A DNA stretch of 64,000 nt from Ligustrum vulgare (GCA_963555705.1 OY743179.1:20158692-20222691), one strand, 5' to 3'; positions 1 through 11,141 are shown, counted from the stretch's first letter. Numbers and translations: made by a program. The notes: generated by a model not told the origin, from the sequence alone.

Positions 1-149
1 TCACCTTTCCGCAGTGTGGACTCTGGTATAATCAGTCTGGTGTCATATATGGTGAGAAACAGTTTAATACTCCAACAAGTATGAGTCCAACCTTATCACT
101 TTGGAGATGACTATATATTTATGGGCCCCACATTGACCATTGTGGATGA
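1..149. other. Unassigned edge sequence
   Basis: No gene is visible. The stretch has a TATA-like run and GGGCCCC near 115-130 and could be the end of an LTR, but no partner repeat is present in the window to test this. Confidence 0.3.
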
Positions 150-555
150 CCTGTCAAGTCCATTTTGGTAACAAATTTTATAAGTCATAATTTATTTTTC
201 GATCACAAATTACTAAATTTTCGGTCATGACTCATTTATCAGTCACAAGTAACAAATTTTATAAGCCATGACTTGTTTTTCAGTCACAATTTACAAATTA
301 AGTCAAACTTATTTAACCGTTACAAATCTCGAATTTTGTAGGTCACAACTTTATCTTAGTTACAAATCTAGAATTTTGTAGGTTACAAATATCAATTTTA
401 TAAGTCACAACTTGTTTCACAGTCACAATTTCAAGTTAATTAGTCACAACTTAACAAATTGTGAGTCACAATTACAAAACTATCGCAATCTTAATTTTTT
501 TTGGTCACTACTTATCTACTAATTAGTTATAATTACCTATAATTGGTCACAAACA
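150..555. repeat. GTCACAA-rich dispersed repeat, copy 1
   Basis: The motif GTCACAA and close variants recur about every 20-40 bases, separated by AAATTTTATAAGTC-like spacers. The block ends in AATTACCTATAATTGGTCACA, and a very similar ending closes the second copy near 54135-54160. There is no open reading frame of note. The family is not recognised. Confidence 0.6.
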
Positions 556-1131
556 AGTTACCACCCCCATCCCATCCACGCCATCCTGCACTAACACCTA
601 CCCCAACCCAATCCAATTCAATCCAACCCAACCCAACCATAACCCCACTCCAACAACATTGCTACCATTGACTACACCACCGATCAACACCCACATCACT
701 ACCACCAACCACCTGCACCACGATCGTCGTAGCCACTACAACTCACCGACTACACTGCCAAAATGCCACCTAAACTAGCCCAACCACCAACCATCGTGTC
801 ACCTCCGCCACCATCGACCACCTTCAACACCACTCCAGAAACCAACAATTATAAAACCACCATTGCTTCTCATTTTATCCTATCCATCCATCTCGGCCAC
901 CACAACCACCTCTCCTGCATAGCCACCATAAACCATCTCCGACATACCACAAACACCACAACCTCCAATGCACAACGACCATCACCACCAAAACTACCAC
1001 CATACAGACCATCACACTGCCATTGCACATAAAACAACATAGATTGGCACTAAAGATCACCTCTGCCTAAACACTTTCGGCACCACAAGCACATACAGCC
1101 ACCCGTCACCACTATAACATGTACCAACTCA
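556..1131. repeat. ACC/CCA-rich low-complexity tract
   Basis: The plus strand is strongly skewed to A and C, with iterated CCAACCC and CCACCA motifs. The apparent reading frame at 763-1032 is a product of this composition (Pro/Thr/His-rich) and shows no domain. Similar C-rich sequence follows the second GTCACAA block near 54180-54230. Confidence 0.6.
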
Positions 1132-1140
1132 AATATGCAC

Positions 1141-1578
1141 TAGAGATGGCAAAAAAATTCGATCCGATCAGAAAAATTCCAGATCCGTGGACCGACGAAT
1201 CGGATTTGGATCGGGGGTGATTCGATCCGATTCGACTCGATCCCCGATTCGATTTATTTTTTAAAAAATTAAAAAAATATGTAAAAAAATTTAATTACTA
1301 AATCTAATATATATAATCTTTTATTGAATTTGGTACAATGTCTCTAATTCTCTACATATGTAATGTTTTGTTGTATGAATTAGATATTATATTAGTTGTT
1401 TTATGAATTATGTATTGATTTGTTTGTCGTTAACGAAAATTTCTTAATATTTATTTTGATCCGACCTGATCTGAACACGACACGATCCGAGATTTTTATT
1501 GTTTGATCCGATCCGACCAGATCTAAAAATTCGCGGAGCGGATTTGAATCAGCACCGATCCGCCCTATTGTCATTACT
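1141..1578. mobile_element. Mutator-like non-autonomous element, GATCCGA-iterated interior
   Basis: The element begins TAGAGATGGCAA and ends in the imperfect inverse (reverse complement AGTAATGACAAT). The flanks AATATGCAC (1132-1140) and AATCAGCAC (1579-1587) match at 7 of 9 bases, as expected for an aged 9-bp target duplication. Both interior ends are made of iterated GATCCGA-type motifs around an AT-rich core. It codes for nothing. The same terminus occurs at 26650, 41130 and 45367. Confidence 0.6.
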
Positions 1579-1587
1579 AATCAGCAC

Positions 1588-2115
1588 CAACGTAAGGAAC
1601 ATATCCTCAACCATATCGGCACTATAGCCTATACCAACAAATCACCAACACCACCACCACACCACGCCACACCACACCACACCACACGACACCACAACCA
1701 TTAACACCTTGCACCAACACAAACAGATCTTAACAATTATAGAAGCATAGTAGATGACATCGTGATGAATAGTGTTGCGATTGCGAGAATAGAACCAATG
1801 CGACGATTCGTTGCCACGGCTTCACTTTATGAGTGACGCTTAGTTATTGGTGCTGCAGACCCCTCTCCTGTGGCGACGAGTTCCTTACCCGAGTGATTGA
1901 ACTAGGGTTGGTTTGAGTTGAGTGGAGTTGGGGTGGGGGTTGAAAGATGATATGTTAATTTCATATAATAATGTTATTAATAATTTAAATTGAATTATGA
2001 CATGATTATATAAATAACTAGTAAATTTTATTCTTGAATTGTGCAGTTAAAAAACACGTGTACGTAATTTTCCCAATAAACAATTATTTACTACTGTTGA
2101 ATGTAGCATACAAAA
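1588..2115. repeat. CACCA-rich tract and G-rich tract, no gene
   Basis: ACCACACC-type simple repeats lie at about 1640-1700. A G-rich stretch (GGTTGGTTTGAGTTGAGTGG-like) at 1905-1950 is the opposite-strand counterpart of the ACC-rich tract near 600-650. No coding potential was seen. Confidence 0.45.
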
Positions 2116-2121
2116 CTGGCT

Positions 2122-2296
2122 AATACCTCTGTTTGGTAAACAAGAAAAAAATATGTTTCTAAACAACAAAATTTCTCAAATCATTTTTTACCACATTTAA
2201 TTTTTTTTCTCCATTTTTCAACTACATATTTTACCTCGAAAACTTTAAAAAAAAACATATTTTTAAACAAAAAACTTTTTAATAAATAGTGGTATT
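2122..2296. mobile_element. MITE, family with conserved ATTTTACCTC core, copy A
   Basis: Starts near CTGTTTGGTAAA. It shares a core (TTTTTTCTCC, then CATATTTTACCTCGAAAA, then ACATATTTTTAAAC) with the copies at 30266-30432 and, inverted, at 62744-62910. It is AT-rich and non-coding. The exact ends are uncertain. Confidence 0.5.
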
Positions 2297-2439
2297 AACA
2301 TATATATCCCGATTATATTTACATAATAATAATTGATTAATCATTTTCCTCTTATTTACTATTTAATGGAGGCCAAGACTGATTAATTACCCAACCATTT
2401 TTGCAAAGTATCAGATCTGCAGTTCTAATCAGTCTTTTT

Positions 2440-2750
2440 TAATTCGACCGTTGAGATTCAAAAGCTGAAGAAATCCAAATCCCTTTTGCTTTTGACTTTT
2501 TTCTTAAAAGATTATAATATTATTATATTTTTATTAAAAGAAAAAGAATATGCCACGTCAGATAAGCGTTTGGCACAAAATATACCGTTGTGAATGCAGC
2601 GTACACCGTCAGATCACTTCAGGCAACAGTCAGGATGTTATGACCGTTATAATATGCTCTTCATTTAATCACTGATCATTCCTATTTTTTCTATCTGAAA
2701 ATTTTCAAATTTGAATCCTATATGCCCAGATATCCTATACCGTTTTATTT
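2440..2750 (+). promoter_or_regulatory. CSLD promoter region with four AACGG (MSA-core) motifs
   Basis: CCGTT, the reverse complement of the AACGG core of mitosis-specific activator elements, occurs at 2448, 2585, 2644 and 2740, all within 410 bases of the CSLD start codon. A GCCACGTCAG site (ACGT core) lies near 2553. MSA elements are bound by MYB3R factors. That this gene is M-phase regulated is inferred from the motif cluster and from the known cell-plate role of CSLD5; short motifs also occur by chance. Confidence 0.4.
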
Positions 2751-2856
2751 CCTTTTTTTCTCATGTTTTTCTTATCTGGGTTTTCATTTTTTTAGCATTT
2801 GATTTGTCAATATATTGAAGTACTGTGTATTTTTGAGTTTTTGTTTGAAGAAAAAA

Positions 2857-5800
2857 ATGGTGAAAATGGCAGTTAATTCTCCAACTTCATCTCCGGTGAC
2901 TATCACAGTCAGTTCCTCCGGTGGGTCTCGAAGCAAGGGTTTGACTAGCCCTGTGCCACGTCACTCCATATCGAACAACCCCAACTCTCCGATCAGTGGA
3001 AGAGGGTTAGGGGGCTCAGGCGGTGGAGAAAATCGCAGGGCTTCTTCAAGTGGTGGGAGATATCTATCTTTCTCGAAAGACAGCACGGATGAATTTGTAG
3101 CTTATACCGTTCATATTCCTTCAACTCCAGATAATCGGGTGGTGTCGGAATCTCAGAATAGTCCTATTGAAGCTAGCAAGAGCCAGAGGAAAAACCTGTC
3201 TAAAGATTTTATCAAGGACACTATTTTTACAGGAGGATTCAATTCTGCAACAAGGGCTCATTCCCGGAAGAGCTTGGAGGAGTCAGCGGTGATGAAATCG
3301 AAAACGGAGTGTGGAATGGATGGTTGTGATGAGAAGGCAATGGAAGGAAATTTGAAGGGTTATTGCGAGTGTGGATTCAAAATTTGCAAGGATTGTTATA
3401 TGGACTGCATCGAAAATGGTGGAGGCCACTGTCCCGGTTGTAAAGAGCCTCATAAGGATTTTAGCGACGACGAAAGTGATCATGAGCCACCGTCCGAGGA
3501 GAAGGATCAGGCGAATCCCCTGCCTTCGTGGGGAGGGGGTAATAAGTTGGAGAAGAATTTTTCATTGGTTCAGTCTTTCAAAAATCCAAACCACGATTTT
3601 GATCACACCAGATGGCTCTTTGAGACAAAAGGGACTTATGGATATGGCAATGCTTTGTGGCCGAGAGATGGATATGAATTCGGGAGAGGGACGGATAGAT
3701 ATGAGAACCCGCCGGATTTTAGTGACAGAAGAAACAAGCCTTTGACTCGGAAAATTGGGATTTCTGCTGCAATAATCAGTCCATACAGGTCCTCTATAAA
3801 CTCTGATCTTTAACTTTGTTAGTTTAAATTGTTGGTATCCATTTTATGTTATAAATCCTTCACCCCAAACTTAATTTTGATTGTTATATTATTTGAAATA
3901 TTTATTTTACCATTAATTTAATTACTACATGTTTATCAGACAAAATGAACTTATGAATGTTGATATGTTGCAGATTGCTTATAGTTCTTCGACTTGGCGC
4001 CCTTGCTTGCTTCCTAACATGGAGGGTTTCACATCCTAATCATGAAGCAATGTGGTTATGGATGATGTCTGTTATTTGTGAAATGTGGTTTGCTCTGTCT
4101 TGGGTTCTTGATCAACTGCCAAAAATTTGCCCAGTGAAGAGAGTGACCGACCTCTCAGTCTTGAAAGAGCGGTTTGAATCCACTGAACTAAATCTTCGGA
4201 ATCCAAAACAATTATCCGACCTCCCCGGAATTGATGTGTTTGTGTCGACAGCTGATCCGGACAAAGAACCGCCACTTGTGACAGCAAATACAATTCTTTC
4301 GATCCTTGCTGTTGATTATCCAGTGGAAAAGATTTCATGTTACCTATCAGATGATGGAGGCTCTTTAGTAACATTTGAAGCTGTGGCTAAAGCTGCAAGC
4401 TTTGCAAGCCTATGGGTTCCTTTCTGCAGAAAACACAAGATAGAGCCACGGAACCCCGAGGCATATTTTGCGCAAAAACGCGATCCACTCAAGAACAAAG
4501 TACGGCTTGATTTTGTTAGGGATAGGCGACGAGTTAAGAGAGAATATGATGAATTTAAGGTGAGGATAAATGCCTTACCAGAGTCGATAAGGCGAAGATC
4601 AGACGCTTACAATTCTCAGGCCGAGTTACGTGCCAAGAAGAAACAGAGTGAACTCGGGGAAAATGAAAATCCACCCGAGCCCATAAAGGTCCTAAGGGCT
4701 ACTTGGATGGCTGATGGAAGTCACTGGCATGGAGCATGGTCATCATCATCAGAAGGTCATTCAAAAGGTGATCATGAAGGCATTATACAGGTAATGTAAA
4801 TAATAATCATCTCATTTTAGTCCCTGGCCTGAGCCTATTTTTTGATTTATTGATTTACGAGGGAACCCGCATTGGGTAAACCCTCGGGACGCAATAGCCT
4901 GACTTGAGCATATTTTATTTACAGATAATGTTGGTTCCAGCTAGCCCAGAACCACTTTTTGGTACTGAAATCAATGAGGAGAACTTGGTTGAAACAACTG
5001 ATGTTGATATAAGATTACCAATGTTAGTTTACGTGTCCCGTGAGAAACGACCTGGTTTTGATCACAATAAGAAAGCTGGAGCAATGAATGCTTTAGTCCG
5101 GTCAAGTGCAATAATGTCAAATGGTGCTTTCATTCTAAATCTGGACTGTGACCATTACATATACAACTCTTTAGCATTAAGAGAAGGAATGTGTTTCATG
5201 CTTGACAGAGGTGGTGACAGAATTTGTTATGTTCAGTTCCCACAAAGGTTTGAGGGCATCGATACGAATGATCGGTACGCAAACCATAACACCGTGTTCT
5301 TCGACGTAAGCATGAGAGCACTTGATGGCTTGCAGGGTCCTATGTATGTAGGGACGGGATGCATTTTTCGGAGAATCGCTCTCTACGGGTTTAGTCCTCC
5401 GAGAGCCACCGAACATCATGGATGGTTCGGCCGACGCAAGACACGGAAGCTACTCATGAAATCGAAGGGGCAAAAAGATGAAGAAGACGACGAAATGCTT
5501 TTGCCAATCAGTGGGATTCAAAATAAGGACGACGACGACGATGCTACCAGGGCCTCACTTTCTAAACAGTTTGGAAACTCAACTACTCTTATCGACTCAA
5601 TAGCCGTGGCTGAATTCGGGGGGAGGCTCCTCCACGAGCTGCGAGCAAAAGGATGCTTGGGAAGGCCTGCAGGGTCGCTCGCTGTTCAACGCGAACCTTT
5701 AGACGGTGCAGCACTAGCAGAGGCAGTCAGTGTTATAACATGCTTCTATGAGGATAAAACCGAGTGGGGCAAGAGGGTCGGATGGATATACGGTTCAGTT

Positions 5801-6694
5801 ACAGAAGATGTTGTCACGGGTTATCGGATGCATAACCGAGGTTGGAGATCAATCTATTGTGTGACAAAGAGAGATGCTTTTCGTGGGACGGCTCCGATCA
5901 ATTTAACGGATAGGCTCAACCAAGTCCTTCGATGGGCAACTGGTTCGGTCGAGATCTTCTTTTCTCGAAACAACGCTTTATTCGCAAGTCCAAGAATGAA
6001 GTTTTTGCAGAGGGTGGCATATTTCAACGTTGGATTATACCCTTTCACTTCAATTTTCCTCCTTGTCTACTGCATTCTGCCTGCACTTTCACTCTTCTCT
6101 GGAAAGTTCATTGTTCAATCACTGGACGTGACTTTTCTGGCTTTCTTATTAGCCATTACACTCTCTCTGTGCATGCTTGCCCTCCTCGAAATCAGGTGGT
6201 CGGGAATCACTCTCCATGACTGGTGGCGAAACGAACAGTTCTGGTTGATCGGTGGAACAAGTGCACACCCTGCAGCTGTAATTCAAGGATTGTTGAAAGT
6301 CATAGCTGGTATTGAAATTTCCTTCACATTAACGTCGAAATCGACGGCACCAGATGATGCAGATGATGAATTTGCTGAGTTATATGAGTTTAGATGGACA
6401 ATTTTGATGATCCCACCAATCACAATCATCATGTTCAATGTGATTGCAATCGGCGTGGCTATTTCTAGGACGGTATATAGTCCTTTCCCACAGTGGAGCA
6501 AGCTTCTTGGAGGTGTGTTCTTCAGCTTTTGGGTTCTTTCTCATCTTTACCCCTTCGCCAAGGGATTGATGGGAAAACAAGGGAAGATTCCGACTATAGT
6601 ATACCTCTGGTCAGGACTCATCTGCATTATCATTTCGTTGCTCACGGTGTACATATACCCTCCTTATGGAAGCCAAGGTATTCTGAGATTCTAA
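2857..6694 (+). CDS. CSLD5: Cellulose synthase-like protein D, CSLD5-type (complete, three exons)
   Basis: A processive family-2 glycosyltransferase making beta-1,4-linked wall glycan; CSLD proteins act in cell-plate formation and tip growth. Exons are 2857-3788, 3974-4790 and 4925-6694, with GT-AG introns keeping frame, giving 1172 residues, the usual CSLD size. ATG 2857 gives the family N-terminus (MVK, then SPVTITV). A RING-like zinc finger (CGMDGC to CPGCKEPH) starts at C152. Catalytic landmarks are the first Asp in SDDGG (D437), DCD (D657/D659), TED (876-878) and QVLRW (916-920). Two membrane segments precede the catalytic loop and about six follow it. Similarity to CSLD5 from memory runs along the whole protein, including the N-terminus. 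No lesion was found. D5 rather than another D subgroup is likely but needs a tree. Confidence 0.95.
3789..3973 (+). other. CSLD intron 1
   Basis: GT at 3789 and AG ending 3973, splitting an Arg codon (AG|A) just before the first transmembrane segment. It is AT-rich with nothing else recognisable. Confidence 0.9.
4791..4924 (+). other. CSLD intron 2 with small dispersed-repeat relic
   Basis: Phase-0 intron, GT at 4791 and AG ending 4924. Inside it, 4857-4905 reads CGAGGGAACCCGCATTGGG and then GTAAACCCTCGGGACGCAA, a stem-forming motif that I recall as a dispersed repeat in eudicot introns. It has no coding role. Confidence 0.8.
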
Positions 6695-7580
6695 GTTGCT
6701 TTTCCCGGGCAGCTTTCTTCCTTGCAGTTACAGCCAACAAATCATTCTGTGCAAACGTTGGCTTTTTATTATGATACATTTGTTTGATTCTGGTGATTCA
6801 TTTCTTGTGCCTCGTATTAAGAATCAGTTAACTTCATTTTTTGTTTGATTCTGGTGATTCATTTTGTGCTTACTTTTGCACATGCTATATAGTCAATTTC
6901 TCTTCTTTTCTTGTTCAACCTTGAATTTTGATTATAGTAGTAGTAACTTGGAGTGTGGAGACCTTTGATCACGAGTTTGACTTTCTCTACCAACAATTTT
7001 ACGATCGAACTTGTCGCACCAACTTGTTTAGTGCGATTTAATTGACTGAAGTGATTTGTAGGCTACTCACTTACTTAGTGCTGTTTACATGACTGACGTG
7101 ACTTACCTACTGCAGTTTACACTTTCCCGAGTTTGCAGGCTATAGGGTTCTCTCGTAAATACTAAAAAAAATAATTTTGTTTGTTTACAGCAATTATGGT
7201 CTGAGTCCACTGAGAGACCCTAATTTCTATAACCTGGTATAGGTAGAGCATCAAAATCTAGTTCACTTTGCCAAAAAAAAAAAAAAAAAAAAATCTAGTT
7301 CACTTTGCCATCAAAATCTAGTTCACTCAAGGTGTGGGATACACTTTGCCATTATTATTCCTGACTTAGTTGCAAACTTACAATCAAGAAATTAGGTAAG
7401 CAAGATTTAGTCACCACGTTTCCCGTGGGGATGAGACAAAAGGGCAGCTCAATACCAGACATAGACCTAGAAATCTGCTGCTTTTTATCTCACCTTAAAT
7501 GGGCAGCAAGCACATATCAGCAGTGGTGATGTGACATGGCCACTTGAATATCCTACCCCCATCCCTATCCTTTGTGTGTA
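6695..7580. other. Intergenic, CSLD 3' flank
   Basis: No gene was seen. A short duplicated motif (TTTGTTTGATTCTGGTGATTCATT) lies at about 6779-6865. A poly-A run sits at 7270-7291 between copies of AAATCTAGTTCACTTTGCC (7252-7330), suggesting slippage or small insertions. Confidence 0.5.
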
Positions 7581-7587
7581 GAGCATA

Positions 7588-7934
7588 ATGATACAATATC
7601 AATATACTTTTTCCTTCGATCGCAATTCAACATCAACATTTGATATAAGGTCACTGTGGGTCGTCGAGCTGCATAATGATACAATATACTTATTTCTTCG
7701 ATCACAATTTGACATTTGATATAGGTCGTAGTGGGCGAGAAATTTTGCATATGAAACACGAGAAATACTTGTACTCCAAGGCAACAACACGAATGGATCT
7801 CTTCACGCTGAATGTGTACAGCTATAACCTTGCGTAAAATTTTGCATATGGAACACGAGAAATACTTGTACTCCAAGGCAACAACACGAATGGATCTCTT
7901 CATGCTGAATGTGTACAGCTATAACCTTGTGTAA
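7588..7934. repeat. Nested tandem duplications (97-bp exact period)
   Basis: Units 7741-7837 and 7838-7934 are tandem copies with a 97-base period and only a few differences (for example CACGCTG versus CATGCTG). Just upstream, 7588-7655 and 7675-7735 are a looser pair sharing CATAATGATACAATAT and TTCGATC-CAATT. Minus-strand reading frames here are shadows of the repeat. Confidence 0.85.
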
Positions 7935-8720
7935 AATTTGTCCATTTTGTTTCGAATTTAATTTATTAAAAGTCACATTAATATTTTATAATTCTCTCTA
8001 TAAAAATTGGAGGAGGAATATTGTCTTATGCCAAGTTAAAATCATTTTTACAAATTAAAATTGCGAAATACATAAAAAAAAGCCCTTCATAGGCTAACTT
8101 ACACAGAATAAAGTAGTTGTAAATAAAACATCCATTTAAAAAGTTAGGAAATTTAAAGGTAAACAACATATCCTAATACGTGAGTCACAACATGTAATTG
8201 TAATGAGCGGTTTTTACAACATGTTGAGTCCTAGATAATCAAATAAATAGTAGTAGATCGTTTTGAAGTTTGTTACAATAAATTAGTTTTGTAAAGGCTT
8301 CCAATCAACTAAAACTTCATATCAATTATGAAATTTAACTATGGAAAGAAGGACATTCTCAGAAAAAGAAATATACTTTGAATTAAATTGATTTTTGGGT
8401 AATTTGTAATTCTTTTTTCTTGGATAGTAGTTGGTCTTGACTCAATGAATTTTTTATTTCCAGAAAATAAATGTACAAATAATATAGACATGTGGCCTGA
8501 CGCACCACTAGGGACAGTAATGTGTTAATCAACTAATGTCCCAAAATGATATCCTGATTTAATCGTTTATTCAATTAAAATTGTACATATTGTCAGTTTT
8601 GAATGTAATTGTTTGTGTAGATTCAAAAATTTTTCGCTGACATATATACGTATACAATTTTAATTTAACGGACAGTTAAGAAAACACTATTTTGAGATTG
8701 CATATTGGGACTCTAATAAA
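7935..8720. other. AT-rich intergenic, nothing recognised
   Basis: There is no open reading frame with family features and no clear terminal repeat. It lies downstream of the CSLD gene and beyond the 3' end of the minus-strand GATL gene. Confidence 0.5.
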
Positions 8721-8728
8721 AAATTTAT

Positions 8729-8869
8729 GAGTAATTTTAGAGAGACATTTTTTTGAAACATTTTTCATTGGGTGGGAAAAATAAATATCTCATTACTTAC
8801 TTTTTCATCATTTAATGTGCACAATATCACTTAAAAAAATTCTAAAAAATATCTCTCTAAAATTATTGA
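8729..8869. mobile_element. hAT-like MITE, copy 1 (3' side of GATL)
   Basis: A 141-bp element with long terminal inverted repeats (GAGTAATTTTAGAGAGACAT against its inverse ATATCTCTCTAAAATTATT). It is flanked by an 8-bp duplication AAATTTAT at 8721-8728 and 8870-8877. It ends 13 bases from the GATL stop codon, so it forms the start of that gene's 3' UTR. It is related to 10262-10429. Confidence 0.75.
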
Positions 8870-8882
8870 AAATTTATTATAA

Positions 8883-9950
8883 TCAATGAAGATGAAATAA
8901 CTGGGATCCGTCAACTGTTTCGTGTTTATACAAATCGTAAGGGGTCCACAATGAGTCGAGGGGACACGGTCGCTTGGAGTCGAGCCGGAGCCACGGCTTG
9001 CCGGAACCGCTCCAATGCAGCAGACTCACATGACCCGTATGCAAGTCACGACAACTTCCTCTCACATTATCGCCTCCCAAGCCATGTTGATTCCAACGAT
9101 GCTCGATCGGCGCCACGTGTCCAGCGAACACCAGCAGGAACGGCGGTAGTGAGCCGAGCTCGTAAATTTGGTTTGGGCTTGTCTTCTGTCTCTCCATCCA
9201 CTTCTCTATCCGCCGTGTGTATCCGAAGCGCCGCCATTTACCTAGATCTATAACCATTACTCCGGTGTTGAAATAACAGGTTTTCCGCCTCGAAAACACG
9301 CCGGAAAATCGCGGTTCAGACCAGAAATATCCGGTGAAGTATTTGGTGAAGTTTGCGTGGCAATATTCGGGTGCTCCGATGGTCTTCTTCCCCAAGCTTG
9401 TACTCCAAAGCTTCGAAATATCATCGACCAGTACAAGATCCGAATCCAAGTAAATGACCCGACTGACACAAGGCTCTAGAAGATCCGCCAAGTAATTTCT
9501 CGCGTAATTCAACGGCTGTTCTAGTTCTCGTCTAACAGAACTGGAGATTAATCCGCGAACCTTTTCGGGATTGAAATAATGGAATTCGAATTTCATTTCG
9601 GGGAAGGTGGATCTGACTAGGGTCTCGAGAGTGGTCTCTGTAACAAGAAAATGAAAGAAGACATTTTCTGGGCATTTCGAATGGTGCAGAATCGAATGAA
9701 CCGCAGCAATCGAACCCCGTAAGTATTCAACGTCGAGTGTGATCGCAACATGTACAAGTGAGGGATCACAAACGCCTAATTTCCGAAATGTTGGGGAATT
9801 ACATTGATCGGCATTGTGAAATGAGGGAGCCTTTCTGAAGGAAAATTTGAAGGAGGATTCAATCGGAGGGAAGGACTCAAGAGAAGGAGAGAGTGCAATC
9901 ATCATCATTGCTGCGGAGAAAAACCCAGAAAACCTCATAATCCGCAGCAT
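8883..9950 (-). CDS. GATL-type glycosyltransferase 8 (galacturonosyltransferase-like)
   Basis: A 355-residue, intronless GT8 protein, the normal size and structure for plant GATL genes. GATLs are Golgi or secreted-pathway type glycosyltransferases connected with pectin and xylan synthesis. An N-terminal hydrophobic stretch (about residues 8-22) acts as signal or anchor. Landmarks are the metal- and sugar-nucleotide-binding DSD at 169-171, an FNTGVM segment at 227-232, HRWNQHGLGGDN at 284-295 and LHWSGSGKPW at 311-320. The start ATG is the first in frame and precedes the hydrophobic segment; a second Met five codons on is possible. No damage was seen. Which GATL subgroup it belongs to cannot be told here. 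Confidence 0.93.
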   Translation of the reverse strand: MLRIMRFSGFFSAAMMMIALSPSLESFPPIESSFKFSFRKAPSFHNADQCNSPTFRKLGVCDPSLVHVAITLDVEYLRGSIAAVHSILHHSKCPENVFFHFLVTETTLETLVRSTFPEMKFEFHYFNPEKVRGLISSSVRRELEQPLNYARNYLADLLEPCVSRVIYLDSDLVLVDDISKLWSTSLGKKTIGAPEYCHANFTKYFTGYFWSEPRFSGVFSRRKTCYFNTGVMVIDLGKWRRFGYTRRIEKWMERQKTSPNQIYELGSLPPFLLVFAGHVAPIEHRWNQHGLGGDNVRGSCRDLHTGHVSLLHWSGSGKPWLRLDSKRPCPLDSLWTPYDLYKHETVDGSQLFHLH

Positions 9951-10261
9951 ATTTTTCTCCTCATCTAATTTGAAATTAAAGAAATTGAATAGAATTGGGA
10001 GTTTATTGGAGAAATTTATAGTTTACTCCGAAAAACCTAGTAGAAATTGTTCTTTGCTTATTCGTGATTTCTCTCCAATGAATGCCGTGGGAGGTAAGCG
10101 AAGAAGTTCCATCAGTGAGAAAGTGAAAAGGGAGAATCACTCCATCAATGAAAAAATGTCGTTAAAACTGTGGTTTGAAACCATACATAAACATAAAACC
10201 AGTTTGAGAATGTGAAACATAATTTTTAGAAAAGTAAGTTTTAAATATTCAGTTTTAAAGT

Positions 10262-10429
10262 TGAATAATTTTAGGGAGATATTTTTTATTGATATTGTGA
10301 CACGGTGAACATACATTGAATTGTGTAAATAACTACCTCATCACTTACTTTTTCAACATTCAATATATGTGCGCCATGTTACAATATCACTTAAAAATAT
10401 CAATTAAAAATGTCTCACTAGAATTACTC
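10262..10429. mobile_element. hAT-like MITE, copy 2 (5' side of GATL)
   Basis: Same family as 8729-8869. It has terminal inverted repeats (TGAATAATTTTAGGGAGATA against CTAGAATTACTC) and a central CATCACTTACTTTTTCAACA block. The flanks TTTAAAGT (10254-10261) and TTAAAAGT (10430-10437) match at 7 of 8 bases, consistent with a target duplication. It lies about 310 bp upstream of the GATL start codon. Confidence 0.7.
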
Positions 10430-10467
10430 TTAAAAGTCCAATCAAACTAATTAGCAATATATTATTA

Positions 10468-11141
10468 GGGTGTGTTTGATTACGAGGATGAAATTCGAGT
10501 GGAAAGAAAACGAATTTCAAGAAATTGAACTCCTGAGAACTTATTTTCTTGAAAATTGGAAGTTAAAGTGTTTGATTGTGAGGATGAAATTTGGGTGGAA
10601 AGAAAACGAATTCCATATTTTACTGTTTGATTGATAATATTTTTCATGTAAGTTGATTGATGAAAAATATCATTTAATAATAAATTATTTAATAAATAAA
10701 TTATTTAATAAATAAATAATATTAAAATATATGAAAGTGGTGAAAATTAATTAAATTGTAAGATTTAGGAAGTTGAAGGACTAAATTGCAACTATTCAAA
10801 AGTGGAATCCAATAAAAAAAATGAAGATTGAGTTTGACCACGAATCAATTAGACTCAATTGAAAGTAGAAGTATCAAATTGAAAGAACAACAATTCAGGC
10901 TAATAAGAAAGTTGAGGATCAAAATGCAAGAAAATAAAATGAATTCCATTTTACCTAGAAAATCAATTTCAACCACTTTGACATGAAAATGAATTCCTTA
11001 AAAACAAGGAATTGAAGATAATGTGACTCATACCAAGAAAATGAATTCCTTGAAATTTTTTACATATCAAACAAGCGAAAAGTAAGAAATAAAAAACAAA
11101 TTCCATTTTCTATCGAAAGAATTGGTCAATCAAACATGACC
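10468..11141. mobile_element. Tourist-like (PIF/Harbinger) MITE
   Basis: Termini are GGGTGTGTTTGATT and, inverted, GGTCATGTTTGATT. A TTA duplication is present at 10465-10467 and 11142-11144. It is 674 bp long and codes for nothing. The first 50 bases are partly repeated at 10566-10615 (GTGTTTGATT-GAGGATGAAATT), so there has been an internal duplication or nesting. Confidence 0.7.

Noticed and set aside
763..1032. Proline/threonine/histidine-rich reading frame
   Set aside because: Produced by CCA-rich low-complexity DNA on both strands, with no domain, promoter or splice support.
2815..3813. Reading CSLD as a truncated 332-residue protein starting at 2815
   Set aside because: The frame before ATG 2857 has no family match, and the apparent stop at 3811 lies in an intron; splicing at 3788/3974 restores the CSLD protein.
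5177..6774. Several 60-95-codon frames on both strands within the CSLD third exon
   Set aside because: Out-of-frame shadows of the conserved catalytic exon.
9847..10215. 122-codon plus-strand frame
   Set aside because: Overlaps the GATL N-terminus on the opposite strand and shows no domain.
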